Shown here: positions 42,701 to 52,112 of the stretch, one piece after another
How positions within the stretch are numbered: position 1 is the first letter of the stretch
Layout: every line of letters begins with the position of its first letter
Source: Chrysophaeum taylorii
Lineage: Eukaryota; Sar; Pelagophyceae; Pelagomonadales; Pelagomonadaceae
Reading direction: 5' to 3'
Length of the DNA: 64,000 nucleotides
NCBI GenBank assembly: GCA_029834535.1
Contig: JAQMWT010000035.1
Coordinates: 62,001 to 126,000, forward strand
Notes under the pieces: model-generated
Database searches by the model: none
What the model was told of the DNA's origin: nothing
The model's input: only the letters and a program-made list of their open reading frames with translations
Program-made: the position numbers and the translations under genes

Positions 42701-45700
42701 GCGCTGCCGACGGCCACTCCGTCGACCTACCCGACTAGTGCGCCATCTCCTGGACCCAGCGCAGCGCCGACAGCCTCGCCGAGCCCAGGCCCTAGTAGTG
42801 CTCCATCGGAGGGACCAAGCGCAGTGCCAACTGCTGCGCCGACCTCGGTGCCGTCAGGTGCTCCATCCGCAGGACCGAGCGCGGCGCCGACTTCGTTGCC
42901 GTCGCCCGTGCCATCGCCAGTTCCGACTGCGAGTCCCTCTGGCACACCGATCAGCATGCCCACGGCGCTGCCAACAAGCACTCCTTCGTCTGGCCCGACA
43001 AGTGCACCATCTCCTGGACCCAGCGCAGCGCCGACAGCCTCGCCGAGCCCAGGCCCAACTAGTGCTCCATCGGAGGGACCAAGCGCAGTGCCAACTGCTG
43101 CGCCGACCTCGGTACCGTCAGGGACTCCATCCGCAGGACCGAGCGCGGCGTCGACTTCGTTGCCGTCGCCCGTGCCATCGCCAGTTCCGACTGCGAGTCC
43201 CTCTGGCACACCGATCAGCATGCCCACGGCGCTGCCAACAAGCACTCCTTCGTCTGGCCCGACAAGTGCACCATCTCCTGGACCCAGCGCAGCGCCGACA
43301 GCCTCGCCGAGCCCAGGCCCAACTAGTGCTCCATCGGAGGGACCAAGCGCAGTGCCAACTGCTGCGCCGACCTCGGTACCGTCAGGGACTCCATCCGCAG
43401 GACCGAGCGCGGCGCCGACTTCGTTGCCGTCGCCCGTGCCATCGCCAGTTCCGACTGCGAGTCCCTCTGGCACACCGATCAGCATGCCCACGGCGCTGCC
43501 AACAAGCACTCCTTCGTCTGGCCCGACAAGTGCACCATCTCCTGGACCCAGCGCCGTGCCGACTGCCTCGCCGAGCCCAGGCCCAACTAGTGCTCCATCG
43601 GAGGGACCAAGCGCGGTGCCAACTGCTGCGCCGACCTCGGTACCGTCAGGGACTCCATCCGCAGGACCGAGCGCGGCGCCGACTTCGTTGCCGTCGGCCG
43701 TGCCATCACCAGTTCCGACTGCGAGTCCCTCTGGCACACCGATCAGCATGCCCACGGCGCTGCCAACAAGCACTCCTTCGTCTGGCCCGACAAGTGCACC
43801 GTCTCCTGGACCTAGCGCCGTGCCGACTGCCTCGCCTACGGCGCTGCCAACAAGCACTCCTTCGTCTGGCCCGACGAGTGCACCATCTCCTGGACCCAGC
43901 GCCGTGCCGACAGCCTCGCCGAGCCCAGGCCCAACTAGTTCTCCGTCGGAGGGACCAAGCGCAGTGCCAACTGCTGCGCCGACCTCGGTGCCGTCAGGCA
44001 CTCCATCCGCAGGACCGAGCGCGGCGCCGACCTCGGTGCCGTCAGGCACTCCATCCGCAGGACCGAGCGCGGCGCCGACTTCGTTGCCGTCGGCCGTGCC
44101 ATCGCCAGCTCCGACCGCGAGTCCCTCTGGCACACCGATCAGCATGCCCACGGCGCTGCCAACAAGCACTCCGTCATCCCACCCGACAAGTGCACCGTCT
44201 CCTGGACCTAGCGCCGTGCCGACTGCCTCGCCTACGGCGCTGCCAACGAGCACTCCGTCGTCTTGCCCGACGAGTGCACCATCTCCTGGACCCAGCGCCG
44301 TGCCAACAGCCTCGCCGAGCCCAGGCCCAACTAGTTCTCCGTCGGAGGGACCAAGCGCGGTGCCAACTGCTGCGCCGACCTCGGTGCCGTCAGGGACCCC
44401 ATCCGCAGGACCGAGCGCGGCGCCGACTTCGTTGCCGTCGGCCGTGCCGTCGCCAGCTCCGACCGCGAGTCCCTCTGGCACACCGATCAGCATGCCCACG
44501 GCGCTGCCAACAAGCACTCCTTCGTCTGGCCCGACAAGTGCACCGTCTCCTGGACCTAGCGCCGTGCCGACTGCCTCGCCTACGGCGCTGCCAACGAGCA
44601 CTCCGTCGTCTTGCCCGACGAGTGCACCATCTCCTGGACCCAGCGCCGTGCCGACAGCCTCGCCGAGCCCAGGCCCAACTAGTTCTCCGTCGGAGGGACC
44701 AAGCGCGGTGCCAACTGCTGCGCCGACCTCGGTGCCGTCAGGCACCCCATCCGCAGGACCGAGCGCGGCGCCGACTTCGTTGCCGTCGCCCGTGCCATCG
44801 CCAGTTCCGACTGCGAGTCCCTCTGGCACACCGATCAGCATGCCCACGGCGCTGCCAACAAGCACTCCTTCGTCTGGCCCGACAAGTGCACCGTCTTCTG
44901 GACCCAGCGCCGTGCCGACTGCCTCGCCTACGGCGCTGCCAACGAGTACTCCGTCGTCTGGCCCGACGAGTGCGCCATCTCCTGGACCCAGCGCCGTGCC
45001 GACAGCCTCGCCGAGCCCAGGCCCAACTAGTTCTCCATCGGAGGGACCAAGCGCGGTGCCAACTGCTGCGCCGACCTCGGTGCCGTCAGGGACCCCATCC
45101 GCAGGACCGAGCGCGGCGCCGACTTCGTTGCCGTCGGCCGTGCCATCGCCAGCTCCGACCGCGAGTCCCTCTGGCACACCGATCAGCATGCCCACGGCGC
45201 TGCCAACAAGCACTCCGTCATCCTACCCGACAAGTGCACCGTCTCCTGGACCTAGCGCCGTGCCGACTGCCTCGCCTACGGCGCTGCCAACGAGCACTCC
45301 GTCATCTTGCCCGACGAGTGCACCATCTCCTGGACCCAGCGCCGTGCCGACAGCCTCGCCGAGCCCAGGCCCAACTAGTTCTCCGTCGGAGGGACCAAGC
45401 GCAGTGCCAACTGCTGCGCCGACCTCGGTGCCGTCGGGTGCTCCATCCGCAGGACCGAGCGCGGCGCCGACTTCGTTGCCGTCGGCCGTGCCATCGCCAG
45501 CTCCGACCGCAAGTCCCTCTGGCACACCGATCAGCATGCCCACGGCGCTGCCAACAAGCACTCCGTCGTCCTTCCCGACTATTGCACCGTCTCCTGGACC
45601 CAGCGCCGTGCCGACTGCCTCGCCGAGCCCAGGGCCAACTAGTGCACCATCACCTGAACCAAGCGCCGTGCCAACTGCCGCGCCGACATCGGTGCCATCA

Positions 45701-48469
45701 GGTGCTCCATCTCCCAAACCGAGCGCGGCGCCGACGTCGTTGCCATCGCCTGTGCCATCGCCAGCTCCGACTGCCAATCCCTCGGGTGAGCCGATAAGCA
45801 TGCCAACGGCGGTGCCGACGAGCACTCCGTCGTCCATCCCTACGCATGCGCCATCGCCTGGACCCAGCGCGACGCCGACTGCCTCGCCGACCTCTGGGCC
45901 GACTAGCTTGCCGACGCCAAAGCCGTCGCCAGCTCCTACTGCCAGTCCCTCGGGTTGTCCGTCTAGTACGCCCACGGCACTACCAACGCGCAAACCTTCG
46001 TCCAGCCCGACTCGCGCGCCATCTCCCGCGCCTAGCGCGGCACCGACATTCTCGCCCACGTCGAATCCTTCTTCCGCACCGACTCCTAGTCCCTCGGCGG
46101 AGCTGTGCTCGTCCAACAAGACTTACGCGTGCGGCGACAATAGCGTCTACGAGAAGCTCGTCTCAAAATTTCAAAAGTACTCTCTCGTCACGCGCGACGA
46201 CGCGATTCTCGCGGCAAAAGTTTCCTATCGACCAATCATAGTCGGGGGAAATTTGTCGCGAACATCTAAAAGCAATAGCATCGAAATCGCTGCGAATTAT
46301 CACGACGACGGACCGAGCTACGTTCAACAATTGATAGACCTCTTCGACGTTCGGTTTCAAAGCGGCGTGAATACGACCCACTTACCTGAATGGTTCGACT
46401 GGGAGGCCATCGAGGCGCTCGCCTCGGAGGTCAAGCAATCCAAGAACCTGTACGTGGTCACGCAGCAGAAGAGCGACGCTTGGAACTTGCTGGACTTTGG
46501 CGACGAAAACTCGCAGGGCGACAACGGAGGACAAACTCTCGCTGTTTTCCTCGGCACTGCTGACGTCGTCATCACCGACGCTGACGGTCGGCAGTTTGGT
46601 CCCTCGATTCTCGCGCCCTTCGCCAAGGTCGTTCTTCAGGGTCTGGATTTGGGCTACGTCGACGGCTTCATAGTCGCGAGATCCTTCGACGGTAACGACA
46701 TCACGAGCGTCGAGCTCCACGGTCAAGGCTATTCCCAAGAATACGAATGTACCTGTGCTCCTCCCCCGATCACTACGTCACCCATCCTCGAGCTCAAGTC
46801 GACTATCGTATTATTCGGTCCTGATGGCGCCGAGCTCGATTTGGTAGATACTCCTGATCGTGATGATGATGATGGAAGCAGCAGGAGCCAACAACAACTT
46901 ACCGTTGGGGACGCATTGACGCTGTCGTACTTGTTTGGTGCTGACGGCACCACGTCTCTGGAGATCGAAATCGCGGCTTACTTATGCATTGCTGGCGACG
47001 AGGACGCGCCGTGCGGCGAAGTGTCTGATGTCATCGTAGCGAATTTGACGAAACCGTTATATGCGGGAACCACCGAAACATTAGTTGCCTTGAACTACAC
47101 GCTTCAGCAACCTCCGACGCTTGGCTTGAACGAGACCTATCGCATCGTCACGCGCGTCGTCGCAACAACCCAACCGCAACGACGCTTCTTATCTTCTTCT
47201 TCTTCGACGGGAAGTATCGTAGAAGCCGGCGAGACGTACGAGTTTTTCACCGGCGTGTTTAAGATCGTAGAATCCACGCTGAATCCGACGTCGATGCCAA
47301 CGCCGCAGCCGACTCCGTTGCCAACGCTGATGCCGACGACGTTCTATCAACTTATCGATCCAGAAACGTCGTCGTCCGGGGGGTACCACCTGACGGTCGA
47401 CAATCAGGAAGATTGTCTGTTTGTCATTTTCGCGCTCGTCCTCGTAGGATGGTACGTCATCATCGCCGCGTTGCGCGAGCGGAAACTCATTACGAAAGAA
47501 GTCCGTTATCAGTTCCAACGACGCGGTTCCTTGCTCCCTTTTCTGTTTTTCGTCGTTTTTGATGCCGGGTGCGACGGGCTCTTCGTCTGCATTCGCAGCG
47601 CCGACCGTCGCTGGACCTTTTTCTGGGCTGGCCTCGCGATCATTTCTGTCCGAGTCGTGCTTTCGTTCCTCGCGAATCGCGCGTTGGTCCGCGAGCATTT
47701 GACCTCGGCGAGGCACAAACTGCCATCCTACAAATTCCTCAACACCAAGGCGATGGACGCCCAAGGCGCGGTCTACGGTGCTCTCCTAGTAGTCAGTGCC
47801 GCAACGAATCCCTGGTTGTTGGTTCTTCTCCCGTGGTACCAAAAACCCTCGCTCTCCGAAGCGCTCGACGGTATCCCGAGCCCGCGCGTGTATTTGTGGA
47901 CGACGGGCACGTCCGCCATTTCTTCCGCCCTTCATCTCCTGACGAAACTAGTCTACTTGTCCAAGCCGTACGAGCGCGACTACGCTACCGAAATGGGCGC
48001 GATCGCCAACGCCGTCGTCCTCGTCTACACGCTTTCCGCGCTATCTCGGGGGGGCCTCAGAGCTCTCAAAGGAAGGAACTTCAGTTTCGCTGACGTTCGC
48101 GACCAAAAGAAAGAATTGTTACCGGTCCTGGGTGAAGAAGAAGGTGGTGCAATCGAAGCGCCACCAACGCAAAAGGCGGGCGACGGGGAAGTGATGCTCG
48201 ACGTCTCGGAGGAAATACTGACGGCAGGGTCCGAGGACGGCGTCTTCGCGTCGTTTGCCCAGCCAGACGCGCCTTTAAACCATGCACCCGACGTCGCCTC
48301 CGACGTGTTCTCTTCGTTTGTGCCGACGTCCGATGCACCTCCTCGTCACGACGCCAAAACGGACCTCGTCAGTCTCGTAGTCGAAGGGCAGGAAGATTCG
48401 CCGACAACCGCCGCCGCCGCCGCCGCAACCACCACCAAAACGTCGCGCTGGTTCTTTCGCCCTTCTTAA
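39713..48469 (+). CDS. Giant surface protein: three choice-of-anchor-A-like domains on PT-rich repeat stalks, multipass C-terminus
   Basis: 2918 residues from ATG at 39713; the frame is open 14 codons further up but only this Met precedes a signal peptide (GRIFLASATLALASATTYEC). Three copies of a ~210-residue domain occur at about residues 20-226, 660-879 and 2130-2349, each with IIVGG-L-R---SIEVA, a WFDWE-IE segment, TLVVFLGTADV and GRQFGPSVLAPFAKV-L---GYVDGFIVA-S-DG. This pattern fits the bacterial choice-of-anchor A family. Pro/Thr/Ser arrays with periods of 48 and 88-116 residues separate the domains. After ~200 more extracellular residues come about six membrane segments (about 2563-2789) and an acidic cytosolic tail. 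It probably sits in the plasma membrane as an adhesion or wall protein. The ORF is unbroken and intronless. Confidence 0.85.
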   Translation: MGRIFLASATLALASATTYECSENSAFAELVSQFQKYSLITRDDADITAKELYRAIVVGGTLSRSPATYSIEVASHYPSGVPSCVVRGANTVSNVRFNSGVSNASVFDWEEIENLALAVQSSKNVHVVMQKPGDVWNTVDFGGEAAQGNNNGETLVVFLGTADVLLSDAQGRQFGPSVLAPFAKVVLYSSQIGFVDGFIVAKSYDGRDLNGIQLHARGYKNEYVCAAAPSAGPTVASSAGPTVAPMVWPTSDPTAAPTAKPSVSPSSMPSLVPTTSPSAVPASAPTSVPTGLPSAAPTPAPSSEPTVTPTASPSSMPSPAPTSSPSAVPVSAPTSVPTGSPSAAPTPAPSSSPTVAPTASPSSMPSPAPTSSPSAVPVSAPTSVPTGSPSAAPTPAPSSSPTVAPTASPSSMPSPAPTSSPSAVPVSAPTSVPTGSPSAAPTPAPSSSPTVTPTASPSSMPSPAPTSSPSAVPVSAPTNVPTGSPSAAPTPAPSSSPTVAPTASPSSMPSPAPTSSPSAVPASAPTSVPTGLPSAAPTHVPSSSPTVIPTASPSSMPSPAPTTSPSAVPISTPTTAPTSSPLPAPTRAPAPEPTGSPTGPPSLAPSPGPTDSPVSAPTALPTLDPSGEPSSAPSPGPTAMPSAGPSAHPSLAPTTGAPTCSSVSRPCERIRAFNPLITEFQKCALITRRNARVAAHLIYRKIIVGGNLTRSDNTHSIEVASNYRDDGPSHVVGGTNLPDVTFQSGVNASLPAWFDWKVIEEFALSIEPSDTVHVVTQQKNDKWNLFDFGDQDAQGDNGGKTLVVFLGTADVVLTDGGGRQFGPSVLAPFAKVLLLNEALGYVDGFIVADSYDGNDLTSIELHGQGYQGEYACAASTCDPPALLTFAPTALPTTSPLPGPTTAPSEGPTTAPTVKPSSVPSLFPTATPSGFPVSTPTAVPSTTPSSGPTSAPSLTPTSVPSGAPSPKPSAAPTSLPSGVPSPAPTASPSGMPASAPTALPTATPSTYPTSAPSPGPSAAPTASPSPGPSSAPSEGPSAVPTAAPTSVPSGAPSAGPSAAPTSLPSPVPSPVPTASPSGTPISMPTALPTSTPSSGPTSAPSPGPSAAPTASPSPGPTSAPSEGPSAVPTAAPTSVPSGTPSAGPSAASTSLPSPVPSPVPTASPSGTPISMPTALPTSTPSSGPTSAPSPGPSAAPTASPSPGPTSAPSEGPSAVPTAAPTSVPSGTPSAGPSAAPTSLPSPVPSPVPTASPSGTPISMPTALPTSTPSSGPTSAPSPGPSAVPTASPSPGPTSAPSEGPSAVPTAAPTSVPSGTPSAGPSAAPTSLPSAVPSPVPTASPSGTPISMPTALPTSTPSSGPTSAPSPGPSAVPTASPTALPTSTPSSGPTSAPSPGPSAVPTASPSPGPTSSPSEGPSAVPTAAPTSVPSGTPSAGPSAAPTSVPSGTPSAGPSAAPTSLPSAVPSPAPTASPSGTPISMPTALPTSTPSSHPTSAPSPGPSAVPTASPTALPTSTPSSCPTSAPSPGPSAVPTASPSPGPTSSPSEGPSAVPTAAPTSVPSGTPSAGPSAAPTSLPSAVPSPAPTASPSGTPISMPTALPTSTPSSGPTSAPSPGPSAVPTASPTALPTSTPSSCPTSAPSPGPSAVPTASPSPGPTSSPSEGPSAVPTAAPTSVPSGTPSAGPSAAPTSLPSPVPSPVPTASPSGTPISMPTALPTSTPSSGPTSAPSSGPSAVPTASPTALPTSTPSSGPTSAPSPGPSAVPTASPSPGPTSSPSEGPSAVPTAAPTSVPSGTPSAGPSAAPTSLPSAVPSPAPTASPSGTPISMPTALPTSTPSSYPTSAPSPGPSAVPTASPTALPTSTPSSCPTSAPSPGPSAVPTASPSPGPTSSPSEGPSAVPTAAPTSVPSGAPSAGPSAAPTSLPSAVPSPAPTASPSGTPISMPTALPTSTPSSFPTIAPSPGPSAVPTASPSPGPTSAPSPEPSAVPTAAPTSVPSGAPSPKPSAAPTSLPSPVPSPAPTANPSGEPISMPTAVPTSTPSSIPTHAPSPGPSATPTASPTSGPTSLPTPKPSPAPTASPSGCPSSTPTALPTRKPSSSPTRAPSPAPSAAPTFSPTSNPSSAPTPSPSAELCSSNKTYACGDNSVYEKLVSKFQKYSLVTRDDAILAAKVSYRPIIVGGNLSRTSKSNSIEIAANYHDDGPSYVQQLIDLFDVRFQSGVNTTHLPEWFDWEAIEALASEVKQSKNLYVVTQQKSDAWNLLDFGDENSQGDNGGQTLAVFLGTADVVITDADGRQFGPSILAPFAKVVLQGLDLGYVDGFIVARSFDGNDITSVELHGQGYSQEYECTCAPPPITTSPILELKSTIVLFGPDGAELDLVDTPDRDDDDGSSRSQQQLTVGDALTLSYLFGADGTTSLEIEIAAYLCIAGDEDAPCGEVSDVIVANLTKPLYAGTTETLVALNYTLQQPPTLGLNETYRIVTRVVATTQPQRRFLSSSSSTGSIVEAGETYEFFTGVFKIVESTLNPTSMPTPQPTPLPTLMPTTFYQLIDPETSSSGGYHLTVDNQEDCLFVIFALVLVGWYVIIAALRERKLITKEVRYQFQRRGSLLPFLFFVVFDAGCDGLFVCIRSADRRWTFFWAGLAIISVRVVLSFLANRALVREHLTSARHKLPSYKFLNTKAMDAQGAVYGALLVVSAATNPWLLVLLPWYQKPSLSEALDGIPSPRVYLWTTGTSAISSALHLLTKLVYLSKPYERDYATEMGAIANAVVLVYTLSALSRGGLRALKGRNFSFADVRDQKKELLPVLGEEEGGAIEAPPTQKAGDGEVMLDVSEEILTAGSEDGVFASFAQPDAPLNHAPDVASDVFSSFVPTSDAPPRHDAKTDLVSLVVEGQEDSPTTAAAAAATTTKTSRWFFRPS
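40512..41460 (+). repeat. Coding minisatellite, 144-bp unit (48 residues), about six copies
   Basis: The marker CGATGCCGTCGCCGGCACCC recurs at 40656, 40800, 40944, 41088 and 41232, exactly 144 bp apart. Units encode PS/PT-rich sequence such as PSSMPSPAPTSSPSAVP. Confidence 0.95.
42600..46080 (+). repeat. Coding higher-order repeat, 264-bp then 348-bp units
   Basis: The marker CACCGATCAGCATGCCCACG recurs at 42945, 43209, 43473 and 43737 (264 bp apart), then after an irregular 396-bp step at 44133, 44481, 44829, 45177 and 45525 (348 bp apart). The longer unit equals the shorter one plus 84 bp (28 residues, PTALPTSTPSSGPTSAPSPG...). Lengths are multiples of three throughout. Confidence 0.95.
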
Positions 48470-49067
48470 CATTCTATGGCCGCCAATTATGAAGGGGGCC
48501 TTCATCTCTGATACGACGTCTCCTTTGACATATCTTCTTGTTTCTGTGATGCTCTTCCGACCTAAATCCTCCTGTCGCGGCATCATGTCCTACTTTGATC
48601 GATGCCTGGTTTTGGGTCTTGTCTCTTTGCGTGCGTGCACTGCGCCGATATTTTCTCTGTCGTTTCTCGGGTTGCCGAAATTTAATTTGATTTGATTTGA
48701 TTTGATTTAACCCCACGTGTTGCGCCTCGATATTACATGTCTCGGGTCTGTGCTGCCTTTATAAAAGACTTCCTGAATTTAATACATCGCTGCATTTTCA
48801 TTACGCTGCCTCGCCCGGGGTAGAGGAGTTTTATTCCTATATAGATAGATCCCCGACTTAATTTGGTAGGTACCCCGCCACTTCGAAGACCATTTTTGGA
48901 ATGGAAGGCCGGGTGTCCAGGGCCTGCCGGACATCATGTTAGTTGGGGCCCGCCCCTTTTCCGGAACACCGCCGGAGAGTCTGCGGGGCTACGGCAGTGA
49001 CTGTCTCTAGGGCGCCACCCTCATTCGTGCGTATTTCGAAGTGGCATTTGTAGTGAGACGGTGCCTG
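48470..49067. other. 3' flank of the surface protein gene; no gene seen
   Basis: Contains a short TTTGA tandem repeat (about 48686-48708). No convincing coding region. The 3' UTR of the surface protein gene must lie at the left end. Confidence 0.5.
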
Positions 49068-49377
49068 CTCGCCCCCCGCGCTGGCCGGTTAGCACCCGGA
49101 AAAAAAAGTCCTCCGCGCTGGGAATCATGGGGTTCGCTCGGTTGGGCAGAACGCGACGGACAGGTCGATTGTTCGTGGACCAACACGCTCGCGGCCTGCG
49201 ACGCTTTTGCACGACTTTTTTTCGCACAAGACCGCGCGCAGTGGCGGTCCGTCATCAACGAGTCCTCGTCCCTCGCCTCTGCCCCAACTGCGTGATTTTC
49301 CTCTGTGATTCCGTACCGGCTCCTGCCGGTCCGGCCTGGCTCCCATGCTCGGGACAGGTCTGAAGTTAGTTAGTTAG
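49068..49377 (+). repeat. LINE 3'-end copy, 5'-truncated
   Basis: Encodes the end of LINE ORF2 (FAQDRAQWRSVINESSSLAS then stop near 49295), the 3' UTR (CCGGCCTGGCTCCCATGCTC) and a TTAG tail. The first ~50 bases resemble the GGCCGGTTGGCAGCC segment of S1-S4, so the copy may be a LINE/short-element chimera. The left boundary is uncertain. Confidence 0.75.
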
Positions 49378-49396
49378 TTCGTTCGTTTTAATCAGC

Positions 49397-50172
49397 GTTG
49401 GGAATTCACTTCAGCAAGCGAACGTGAACCACTTCACCACGGTCGCAATTCTGGTGAGGTGATTTGAAGTGAACACGTCACCCCACGTGGCTAAAGTGAA
49501 CCTTGGTGAAGTGAACGTCACTTTTTTTTTTTTTTCTAGCCTGGGCCGCGCCCCGTCAGTTTCTTCCGTGCCCCCCCGCCGCCTATTGCCTCTAGGTCGG
49601 GGTGCTCTAAGTTTCATTCGGGTTTCCGGGCGAAGGAGGAGTGACAGTGGATGGTGTTCTGTGTTTCTTGTCTTAGGCGACGTGAGCGACCTCGGTATCT
49701 TCGTCTTGTTCTTCCTCATCAGACCCCATCTCCGCAGAGGGATGGTGCTTCCGGCGTTTTTGAACTTGGTCTCGGCGAGATCGCTATGCTTGATCCGGGC
49801 CGCCGCAACGAAATTCTTTTTCATGTGCAGTAGGGCAACTTTGTCCGTTTCGTCCGCGCCGAGCAACACGTTTCTCTGGTTTATCATCCAGATTCGCCGG
49901 GCGTGTTCGACGTCAGCATCGACATCGGCTTTATCTTGTGCTTCTCCTTCTGTTCCGCGTTTTCCTCCTCATCATCAACATTATCCTCCACATCCGGTAG
50001 CGCGGCTCGACTTCGGTCATCAGACGGGTCAGGGTCAGGCCGTCAGCCAAAGTGAATGAATATGAAGTGAACACTTGACTTCGCACAAAAAATCTCGGTG
50101 AAGTGAAGTGAAATGAAGTGAAGTGAACCAAATTCAGTGAAGCTAGTGAAGTGAGCCCAGTGAACTCCCAAC
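49397..50172. mobile_element. Small TIR element with GAAGTGAA subterminal repeats
   Basis: GTTGGGAATTCACT (49397-49410) is inverted at 50159-50172 (AGTGAACTCCCAAC), 13 of 14 bases. Both ends are rich in GTGAAGTGAA-type repeats. The centre has a minus-strand open stretch (MINQRNVLLGADETDKVALL ... AETKFKNAGS) that looks protein-like. No target duplication is visible, and Helitron copy C lies 7 bp away. Confidence 0.6.
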
Positions 50173-50179
50173 ACTGTCT

Positions 50180-51214
50180 TAACTACTAATCGACAGATGT
50201 TTGTTTGTTTGTTTGTTTGTTTGTTTGTCTGTCTGTCCCTCGATTTAGGGTAAGGATCAAGTAGGCGCGAGAGTAAGGATCAGGTAGGCGCGAGAGCCAG
50301 ACAGTGATCCTCCAAGCCGTCTACGGCGACCTCGCAGACTATTTCCACGAGCCGCGGCGGCTCTTTCAGCGCGCCATTCTCACGCCCCGTCGAAACGATG
50401 TTGTCGATGCTGACAACGCGCGCATGACCGCGGCCTTTTTTTCCCGAAGACGAGGCGTCGGAGTTCTTTTCGGCCGACTAGGTTGGGTCGGAAGCCGACG
50501 CCTCGCTCTTTGCAGTCGAGTTTTCAATTCCCTGACAACCAACGGTATGCTGACTTTGATCGCGAGCTTAAAGTCTTCGCAACCTCGACCCGTCGCACGG
50601 CCACTGCAACGGTACCAGATACGTGATCGATCGTGTCGTGTCACCGAGGCTCCTCCAACCTGTATCCCTTAAGGCCCGCCTACGCCAAACGATCAACAAG
50701 AGCCAGGGCCAGACGCCCCGCGAGGTCGGCGTCCTCTTTCCCAAGCCCGTCTTCTGCCACGTCCAGCTCTACGTGGCTCTCTGTCGATCGGCAACCCCGA
50801 GGATATCCTCTTCTGAGTCGACGACTCCACCCTACCCCACACGTGCTGCGCAATACCGACAAGCCCCCTCCCGGCGTCTACACGCGCACTGTAGGTGAAC
50901 TTACTGGGACAAGATGAACTTACTGGGGTTAGAGGTTGGGACTAGGTGAACTTAGTGACCAGGTGAACTTACTGGGACCAAGTGAACTTACTGGGGTTTT
51001 TAGAGTAAAGGGTTTTTAGAGTAAACTCAAAGGTTGGCGGCGCGTGCGGATCAAAGCAGCTTAGATTGGCGGAGGCGAGAGCGACGAGCTCAAAGGAGTT
51101 GGTGTGAGCTAGGTGAACTTACTGACCAGGTGAACTTATACGAAACTTACTGGGATCAGGTGAACTTACTGGGGTTAGAGATTGGGACTAGGTGAACTTA
51201 CTGGCCTGCACTTG
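50180..51214 (+). mobile_element. Helitron-like element copy C
   Basis: Complete family termini: TAACTACTAATCGACAG at 50180 and GGCCTGCACTTG ending at 51214, flanked by ACTGTCT and TTATTTT with no duplication beyond shared T. It has a TTTG microsatellite at the 5' end, a decayed helicase, then about a dozen AGGTGAACTTACTGGGA-type repeats before the 3' end. At 1.0 kb it is non-autonomous. Confidence 0.8.
50304..50898 (+). pseudogene. Helitron-type PIF1-like helicase fragment (copy C)
   Basis: The frame 50304-50672 reads DLADYFHEPRRLFQRAILTP, RRNDVVDADNARM and FNSLTTNGMLTLIASLK. The frame 50623-50898 reads RQTINKSQGQTPREVGVLFP and KPVFCHVQLYVALCR. These match consecutive parts of a Helitron/PIF1 helicase C-terminal region, displaced by a frameshift. 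It is the best-preserved copy in the window and the reason the family is called Helitron-like. No Rep/HUH domain is present. Confidence 0.8.
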
Positions 51215-51273
51215 TTATTTTCAATTATTAAACCCGAAAAACAAAGCGTTGCAGAACAAAAGTGATTGGCAAC

Positions 51274-51887
51274 TCCAGAGAAATCTGCTGCCTCTTACCC
51301 TTATCCGTCCGTTGAGAACGTGATCTCTTCCTTGCCCTTCTTCGTCCTTTCTACACAATCAAATAGTCGTCTGATTTGTGCCTACGCTCATCATCATGGT
51401 CTAGCGCGTCCCGAGGTATGTAGCACTATACACTTTACCTTTCTCGTGTAGTTCTAGATGCCGCCTGTCGTGTTCTGAGGATATAGGGAACATACCTTTT
51501 CATTCCCCGAATTAATTACTTCCAGACGTTCACGATGAGACGGGATGGTTTCCCGGGTGACTTACCACTGTTTGCTAATGCTCTGCAGGTTATGGGCCCA
51601 GGCGCGTCCCTGAGAAACCATGTGTTAAAACGTGCACGTAACCTATGGGTATTGGGTCGTTACCGCGCCGACTCAGCCTCGCCACGTAAACAACACACTT
51701 GTAAATACAACGCCATTACCATTGGGCTGTATATAATACTTTTTTGCACACGTGATCGTGTAACCTTGTGTGCACCTGTTCATAGTATCGTATTGTCATG
51801 TCAATGTTGAAGTGTGTGTAATTGGCTAACCTGTACTCTTGCACACATGTTATGGAATATTTTGGGTACGTCCACTCGTACATTCCA
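51274..51887 (+). repeat. 5' LTR of the copia element
   Basis: 614 bp, matching 63263-63879 (617 bp) and, for its first ~320 bp, 62942-63262. The 3' edge is set at CATTCCA before TGG by analogy with primer sites; this edge is an inference. Confidence 0.85.
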
Positions 51888-52112
51888 TGGTAATGCACTT
51901 AGCAAGCTCCTTGAGAGCACCAAAACTAACCAGCTGCCTGAGTGACTACGCTTAGCGACACTACTCTGGACTCACAGCTTGCAGAGTCGTCAAATAGACA
52001 TATTTCCATCGAAAAACGATGAGTGTACATAGACACCGATAGACCGGCCCCCTTAGAATGTCTAGACAGTGTCAACTGCGTGACTGAACCCACAGGTTCC
52101 CCGTCAACTGCT

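Noticed and set aside
42727-45213. 828-codon minus-strand Gly/Val/Asp-rich ORF
   Set aside because: Antisense shadow of the same PT-repeat array.
42594-45797. 1067-codon ORF overlapping the surface protein gene
   Set aside because: It is a second frame of the in-phase repeat array; it starts and ends inside the array and lacks the signal peptide, domains and membrane part.
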